In this document: piece after piece, positions 12,201 through 18,200 of the stretch
Layout of the letters: every line of letters begins with the position of its first letter
Numbering within the stretch: the stretch's first letter is position 1
NCBI RefSeq assembly: GCF_033807575.1
Contig: NC_084729.1
Coordinates: forward strand, 6,076,001-6,140,000
Source: Cydia pomonella
Taxonomy: Eukaryota; Arthropoda; Insecta; Lepidoptera; Tortricidae
DNA: 64,000 nt
Direction of reading: 5' to 3'
The notes under the pieces: model-generated
Databases searched by the model: none
Told to the model about the DNA's origin: nothing
What the model saw: the letters and a program-made list of their open reading frames with translations, nothing else
Translations under genes and position numbers: made by a program

Positions 12201-15200
12201 TAGTGCTTTTCTCATAATTTAAACATGAACCAGCACTCAAATCGAACCTTCACATCAAAAACAATTTCCCTATTTAATTATTTTTTAAGAGTTAAAGACA
12301 CAACTATTCTGCCATGCATGTTGCCGACCCTAACCCCCTCCCACCCTCGTTGAGCTCTGGCAACCTTACTCACCGGCAGGAACACAACACTATGAGTAGG
12401 GTCTAGTGTTATTTGGCTGCGGTTTTCTGTAAGGTGGAGGTACTTCCCCAGTTGGGCTCTGCTCTAGATCTGGTATTTTATTATTCTGTAAATATTATTA
12501 CCTCACAGACTCTGGGTTGTCTAATTTCAAAACCCCTTCCAGGAATGTCACTATTTCCACGTCATGTGGCGTTCCCTTCTTCACTTCTTTGGAAAAGTTC
12601 ACCGTGTCTAGGATGATGGTGGCTGAAACCGAAAGACAAAGGTAAGGTAAGGTCACAGCATTGAATTTTTGTTTTTGGTACAAGCTTTTATCGCTGACTG
12701 TACTTTTCTTTCCACAGGCAACTAACACTCAGCGAGAAAAATCTAACACCCTAAACACAATTAGGTTGCGTTGTTTTATCACAGAGGTCCTATGGCCACC
12801 TCCTGTCTCCATCATCCGATCAGCTCGATGGTACCATAATATTGCATTGCCACCCGACATACATATGAATGATATTGTACATACCATATTCTATGTAATA
12901 AATGTATGATTTAAAGTGTGGCAGTGCCACTATTGACGTCATAAATTTATAGGAATTTGACATTTATTGGTTTTCTAACTCTAGGTACCGCTCATTAAGT
13001 GACGATATGTCTGGCCTAGTGGGTAGTGACCCTGCCTATGAAGCCGATGGTCCCGGGTTCAAATCCTGGTAAGGGCATTCGTGTGATGAGCACGGATATT
13101 TGTTCCTGAGTCATGGGTGTTTTCTATGTATTTATAAATGTTTATATACTTATTATATATATATCGTTGTAAACCACAAGCCTTATTGAGCTTACTGTGG
13201 GACTTAGTCAATTTGTGTAATAATGTCCTATAATATTTATTGATTATATTATATTAGCTTGTAAAGTATATTAGAGTAATTCCGAATACTTCAGATTGTC
13301 GGGTAAGTCTGAAAATTACCCATAGTTTTATCATATTAGAGTGCATTTACAATTAGGGACGTCATGAATTTGCATTCTTCACATTCGCGAATGCGAAACC
13401 GAATGTTCAGGATGCGAATGCGAATACAAATGTTAGGGAATATGTCTGACAGACTAAATTACAGATTATAACTAAAACAATAAAAAGCACAAGTCGAATT
13501 ATCAAGCACACATCGTCCACAACAAGACGCGGATTAACCTCCCCACATCGGTGGGAAGCGACCCGCCCCAGTCGCCATAGCCGAAATGCGGAAGCGGCCT
13601 CTCATACCTCCCTTCCAGGGAGGTATCGAATGACATCCATCATCAATTTCAGAAATCACAAACAACCCGATAGGTAAAAATCTATTTTTCAAAATGCACT
13701 TGAAAACAGTTTGCGCGCACTGCTCAAGCGCAGGTTGACGAGAGCGACCGGCGCGGGCGAGACATTCGCATTTGAAGAACATTTGCTTCATGTGATACTT
13801 TTTTTTTTTTTTTTTTTAATTTATTGAATAAACAAATAATTTACAGTCTAGAATTTAATACAAGACCCATCGTAGGCAAAACCTTGAGGAGGTTTGTGTG
13901 CCGATGGGGAGTTCAGAGAACAATACATATATTAATGTCTTATGTCTAATTTAAAAAAAAAGAAAACATTGTAGGATTCTTAGTATAAGTAGCTTGTGTC
14001 GTTTGATGTCAATAAGTGCGTTTTAATTACATTTTTTATATGTTTACCATTTAAGTACTTTACACGAACATCTTCTGGCAAATCGTTTAATATTTTAGGT
14101 AATATATATGTATACAGCCTAGTGCCATATATGTTATTATATTTGGGTTTACAATATTTGTTTTGTCTCTGTAGACTTCTTAGTTTTGTACATCTTTTTT
14201 TTACTTTTAGTTTAGTAACATAGTGATATTCTTCAGTTAGTATGGCTAGTTTACACTTATTTTGAACCGGAAGTACATTACAGTATTGGAAAAGTTGTGC
14301 ATATTCTGTTTCGTATTTCTTTTTGATATGCTTAGGTACAAGTGTCTTCAATAATCTTATTTGTAATAATACGAATGCGAATGTCTAAAATGATGTGAAT
14401 ATTCGTGTTAATGAATGCTAATATTATTGACATCCCTTTACAGTGCGCATAATATCTTAGAGTACCTACTTACAGTGGAGCAGCTGTGTGCATAGTGGAT
14501 GTGTTTCGAAGAATTCGATCTTTTTTGCCATCACCGCTGACATGTCTATGATTCTTTGAGCTACCAACGTGCAGCACGATCCCACTGTTTCTATAGTAGA
14601 CCTGCAAATAAGTGGGTACAATCGCACCTCGTACCTACCAGAGGCATGAGGTCATGACACAAAACACGGACATTTTAAAAGGGGTACAATAGACCGCGAG
14701 CCAGGAACAGATTTCCATGACCAATTGCCTCCCGGGCGAAAATTCGTAAACCTAGTTATAGTTAGAAAAAAATACATATAGTTAGAAATTCCTTCCTTCA
14801 AACCTTCAAGAAAAGAGCGTACTCCCATCTTAAATCCAGCAATGCACTTACAACCCCTCTAGTGTTGCAGGTGTCCATGGGCGGCGGTGGTCGGTTACCA
14901 TCAGGTGATCCGTCTGCTAGTTTGCCTCCTCTACCATAAAAAAAAATTGTTCTCTTGGAGCAGGGGGGACAGCTGGCGTCGGCCATGAATCTGGCCTTGG
15001 GCACACTTGGTAATTTCTTTAGTATTATGATATCTATTTAACAAATACCTTGTATCATCTCTGTAGGTCCACTCCGTTTTATCTATGGGTCTATGGTCTA
15101 TGATCTCGGTCACATAAGGAGCCAGGAACTTGTCCTTGATTGCTAGAGTATGATGATCTACTAACACCACATTGGTCTTCGTTTTCGTAATTAATTCTTG

Positions 15201-18200
15201 GAGATCGTAGTCATTTCTGGAAAGAGTGGATTTGAAATTACTTAATATTTTGTGTTGGATTTAATACTTGCATATGTGAAAAATCTTTTGATTTGATGTG
15301 ATGGTAAAGTAGGGACCCCAAACACGAAGAATGTCGTACATTAACCCGCCTGTTTCTATCTCTATCGCCCGTGTCCATGATGCCGGCGGTCAATGCCACT
15401 GCGCGAGCGGGACAACAATATAATTACGCGCGTGCAATAAAGGCAGGAACAGGTGGGTCAATATAAGAAATTCAACGTGCTTAGCATCCTTACTTTAGCT
15501 AGGTGGTATTCCATTTGTCCATCTTGGTCCAATGCGTATTTACGTCTCACATTTTCCTTAATGAGAGAATGAGATGTAATGCACATTTCAGATCAGCCTT
15601 TTATCGCCCCTGCTGAGCATAGGCCTCTCTTCGAGTACGCCACTTATCCCGGTCCTGAGCTAATCTCATCCAGAAGTGATCCGCAATCTTCCGAATGTCG
15701 TCCACCCAACGAGCCAACGGACGCCAGACACTCCTTTCGTCTGAAAGCGGCCACCATTCCGTTAACATTTTGGCCTACCGGCCATCACTCTGCCTGGCAA
15801 CATGTCCCGCCCAGCTCCATTTTAATTTGGTAATGACGTGTCCGACGTCTTGCACCTTGGTGCGACAGCGGATCTCGACATTCCTCGGTCTTGAAGTTTG
15901 ACGCCGAGCATAGCGCGTCATATGGCTCTCTGTCATGTGTATCTTTCATCCCTCTCTCTCCTTAGTGACCGGCCATGTACATTTGACAGATGGAATACCA
16001 CCCTAAGAGGTAAGGTGTGCGGATTTCTGAAACTTGTGGGTTCGAACCCCGACTCGAACTAACGTTTCTCGGAATCAAGTAGAGATTAATGGCGTTATTC
16101 ATAAACGCGTTACTGGCCTGAATTAGCTATGAATCGTTTGTCTTTCGGCGGGTCTACACAGAGCGAGCATACGCGCGAGGCAATTTCCTCACGCATAAAA
16201 CGGCCAGTGTAGACGTGCCTCGGCCGAGGCGGCGCGGGCGTTTTCCTCGCCTGAGTGCGCCGCGTTGTATCTGCCATTTTGACTTATGTATATGTAAGAA
16301 AGGGATGAAATATAATTTAACTAAATCTGACCCATAAAGTTTTATGAATAAGGGGGTTAATCACCAAACCAAGGCATTGGAAATAGCCAGGACAATGATA
16401 GAAAGTTGATAATGCCACAATTTAATTTAAAACCACTATAATTCTTTTGTAAGTAATTTTGATGCCTACTCACCTAAATACCAACATTTCCTTACTAACC
16501 CCACTCTCCCTCAAACAAAACTCCACCTCAGTTTTAAGCTCAAAATCTTCCCTATCCACATTAAGGACCGGCGCACACAACAAGTCTTTAGCCCCCGGAG
16601 TAGGTCGTGTACACACGGTACATTTGATCTGGCTGTGTCGCCAGCTCAAAAAACTGGCATAGACTAGAGCGGACACCGCTGAGTCTAGGTCGCAACTCTC
16701 GTTGCCTATGACTAGGCTTAGGGCGGCATAGTTTTCTGATTTCTGAAAATTGTTAAAAAAAATTAATGATAATGAAGCTTGGTGTCTTTAGTCTGTGGTT
16801 TTTTGCACTGGCAACCAGCAAGTTTGATAAATAACAAAAAAACGCCTATTTCAATGAACTATGTATCAAAAAGGGGTAAGGTGAGGTTTTTTATATGTCC
16901 AATTTAATGACGGTCTATCCATCGCGATACATCGGACTGCCGATTTTTTAATTCACAATAACATCTAAACTACCATCTGAGAAATTTTTAATTGAAAGTC
17001 AGCTAATTTTTTTACGTGTTTGGGTGGCTGTAATTCCTCAACCCACCAACGGAGCGGCAGCTGACGTCCACGAGGGTTAATTACACATCGCTTTAAACCA
17101 CTTTACGAGCTTTCGCTATTGATCATGAAAATCTATTACTGGTCCGCGGTCTATTAGGGGGTTGTGAAACTTTTGTTTGATTTTTTTTATACATTGACCA
17201 AGTAGCGTACACTAATATTTTGTATCACACTCACCGAAATATTAACATATCTTTACTAATTCCACATTCATTTAAACAGGATTCCACTTCAGTTTTCAAT
17301 TCAAAATCTTCCCTATGCACATTCAGTACTGGTACAAAAATCTGCTCCTTATGTCCAATTTTATCAGCTCTCTTACATATACCACACTTCAATTGACCTA
17401 GTTGCCAGTGCAAAAACTTGGAATAGACTATAGAAGATACTGCCGAATCTAAGTTGCAGCTTTCATTGCCTATGGTTAGGTTTAAAGTGGAATAGTAGGC
17501 AGATCTCTGAAAGTTTCATTTATTTATTTATATACAATTAATACTTACAGTTCAACCTTACATGCTAATTGGTAAGTGTAAAAGTAGCATTCCACGGGCT
17601 GTCCCGTACGGACGCATTTTATTTCCTGTGTTGCGACTTAAAGCAGGCGATTATTTTTCTGTGCATATTTGTGACCATTAGTCACAGAAAAGGAAACTTT
17701 TGTACCTGCAAATCTTCAGAAAAATTGCGTATGTACGGGACAGCAGTAGACAATGGCATGGACTGCTCCAAACGCTGCGTGTAACTACCACATAAAATAT
17801 TATAAAAAGTGTTTTATAAGTTTACTAGATTCTGGCCGCGACCTCATCTGCATAGAATTAGTATTAGGTCACTCATTACCTAGGAAATTGGCGTTTTGTA
17901 TGGAGAACTTTAACGAAATTCGATTTTTCATACAATGAATTTTGCGGATTATTTTGTGATGGCATTTTCGAACCAAACAAATTTTTGCCAGTAATCTGAG
18001 ACACGTTTAAGGCACATTTACTAAGGTCCGACCGAGATCTCGGTCTCGGTCTCGGTCTCGGCATTCTCGGCCAAAAATCGGGCCGAGATCTCGGTCTCGG
18101 CTCTCGGCCAAAATGGGCCGAGATTCTTGCCGAGACCGAGAATAAGCAATGAGTTATCATTGGTGAATTTGAATTTTCCGCGCACGAGCCCCGGGGTCTA

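Noticed and set aside
12498..12728. A 76-codon gene read straight from its first Met
   Set aside because: Only the part from 12622 down to 12502 is coding (prune exon 5); the rest is intron.
17876..18160. Frame with Pro-Arg-Ser repeats
   Set aside because: A translation of the CTCGGT subterminal array of the hAT-like element, not a protein gene.
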